The notes under the pieces are model-generated. The model was not told the DNA's origin. It searched no databases and saw only the letters and a list, made by a program, of their open reading frames with translations. A stretch of DNA of 64,000 bases from Silvibacterium acidisoli. Lineage in GTDB: Bacteria; Acidobacteriota; Terriglobia; Terriglobales; Acidobacteriaceae. Position 1 is the stretch's first letter, and every line of letters begins with the position of its first letter. Below, in pieces: positions 63,331-64,000 of the stretch. The translations under genes were made by a program, and so were the position numbers. The stretch is from assembly GCA_022870745.1 (NCBI GenBank), contig CP085323.1:2046001-2110000 (forward strand). Direction: 5' to 3'.

Positions 63331-63414
63331 TTCCGAATCGGGCCGGCACCGGTGGGACAGGCAACTTTTGGAACCTGACAAACTGCGCCGGCCAACGGTA
63401 TAAACAAGTCAGGA

Positions 63415-64000
63415 ATGCCCGACCGACCTCCAAGTAAGGCCGCAGCCGCCTTTCTCTCAAGCGACTTCCGTCTCTATCAGCTGGCTCGAGTGATGGTCAT
63501 CATCGGTGCCGAGGCGCAGGCCCTTGCCGTCGCCTGGCAGGTCTACCAGATAACGCACAAGGCCATCGATCTCGGATATACCGGCCTCGCGCTGTTCCTG
63601 CCGGGGCTGCTCTTTCTGCTGCCTGCGGGCCACGCGGCGGATCGCTTCGATCGCCGCCGCGTCATCATCCTCTGCTATTCGCTGCAGTGCGTCTGCACGC
63701 TGATTTTGTTTCTTTTCGCCTGGCATGGGCTCACCCGGATCTGGCCGGTCTACACCGTCCTGTTCCTGATCGGCGTGGGACGCGCCTTCAGCGGCCCGGC
63801 GAGTACCGCGCTCATTCCCCATCTTGTGCCCAAGGAGGATTTCGTTAACGCGGTCACCTGGGGCGCAACCATCTTCCAGATCGCGAATATCAGCGGTCCG
63901 GCGCTGGGCGGCGTTCTTTTTACCCTGCCGCTGCACTCGCGGCTGGCCGGGGCGCCGATCGTTTATCTCTTCACCATCCTGACGCTGATCTGGTTTGTGG
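63415..64000 (+). CDS. MFS transporter, EntS/enterobactin-exporter-like (3' truncated by window)
   Basis: The first 195 residues of a membrane protein that runs past the window end. After a short N-terminus it reads FLSSDFRLYQLARVMVIIGAEAQALAVAWQVYQIT, then ALFLPGLLFLLPAGHAADRFDRRRVI, the loop 2-3 MFS signature, and GVGRAFSGPASTALIPHLVPKEDFVNAVTW. This pattern matches EntS-like MFS_3 exporters. The ATG at 63415 is directly preceded by AGGA, which is too close for an ideal site, so an alternative start slightly downstream is possible. Confidence 0.85.
   Translation, partial: MPDRPPSKAAAAFLSSDFRLYQLARVMVIIGAEAQALAVAWQVYQITHKAIDLGYTGLALFLPGLLFLLPAGHAADRFDRRRVIILCYSLQCVCTLILFLFAWHGLTRIWPVYTVLFLIGVGRAFSGPASTALIPHLVPKEDFVNAVTWGATIFQIANISGPALGGVLFTLPLHSRLAGAPIVYLFTILTLIWFV

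Overview
The window looks like chromosomal DNA from an acidobacterium (Acidobacteriota, class Terriglobia; inferred). The strongest pointers are a ~1,180-residue Oar-type TonB-dependent receptor with an N-terminal carboxypeptidase-regulatory-like domain, a GH140/DUF4038 Tat-exported glycosidase, a DUF5715 protein, a YIP1 protein and a GC-rich background. Core genes (sthA, ruvB, gyrA, recQ, fabF, acpP, rmuC, metK, one tRNA) surround a large accessory locus. No integrase, capsid, terminase, holin, endolysin, rRNA, CRISPR array or insertion sequence was seen.

Layout. 1-9.1 kb: end of an RDD-family membrane protein, a ROK-family protein, soluble transhydrogenase, a ThiE/TenI-like enzyme, a CAU tRNA (probably tRNA-Ile2), a CBM9-like protein, and a two-gene signalling operon (CheB-CheR-PAS, then PAS-GGDEF-EAL). 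9.3-12.9 kb: TonB-dependent receptor. 13.6-37.3 kb: a contractile injection system (CIS) locus of the eCIS / phage-tail-like type. 37.3-49.6 kb: ruvB, acyltransferase, GT-C-like protein, gyrA, GH140-like glycosidase, GlcG/HbpS-like protein, DUF5715, YIP1, recQ. 49.6-64 kb: a 40-codon small gene with elaborate RNA folds, fabF-acpP, rmuC, an outer-membrane barrel, a small hydrophilic protein, a HIT hydrolase, metK, an Fsr-like MFS pump with a divergent AraC regulator, a RodZ-like HTH protein, an ABC permease, an ArnT-like glycosyltransferase and the start of another MFS protein.

The CIS locus is the main attraction. A sensor-less sigma-54 activator is followed by two GTCCGC/GCGGAC dyads and a plausible -24/-12 promoter. 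About 19 closely packed genes on one strand then follow, many joined by ATGA overlaps: small protein, sheath, tube, gp26-like protein with two CxxC pairs, disordered linker, DUF4255 cap with IPT domain, AAA+ ATPase, small protein, CIS tube-initiator/gp53-like, LysM-like, gp27-like hub, gp5-like spike, PAAR-like tip, gp25, two different baseplate-J proteins, a gpI protein fused to a beta-rich/beta-helix region, a DUF6519 protein, and a DUF6734 protein carrying a glycosyltransferase-type DxD. It has one sheath gene, one tube gene, a VgrG split into hub and spike, and no recognisable tape measure. The last gene is the best candidate for a cargo or a surface-modifying enzyme.

Other points of interest are the small gene at 49914-50036, preceded by a perfect 32-bp palindrome whose right arm could pair instead with the coding region, and an rmuC whose 3' half is much more AT-rich than its 5' half.
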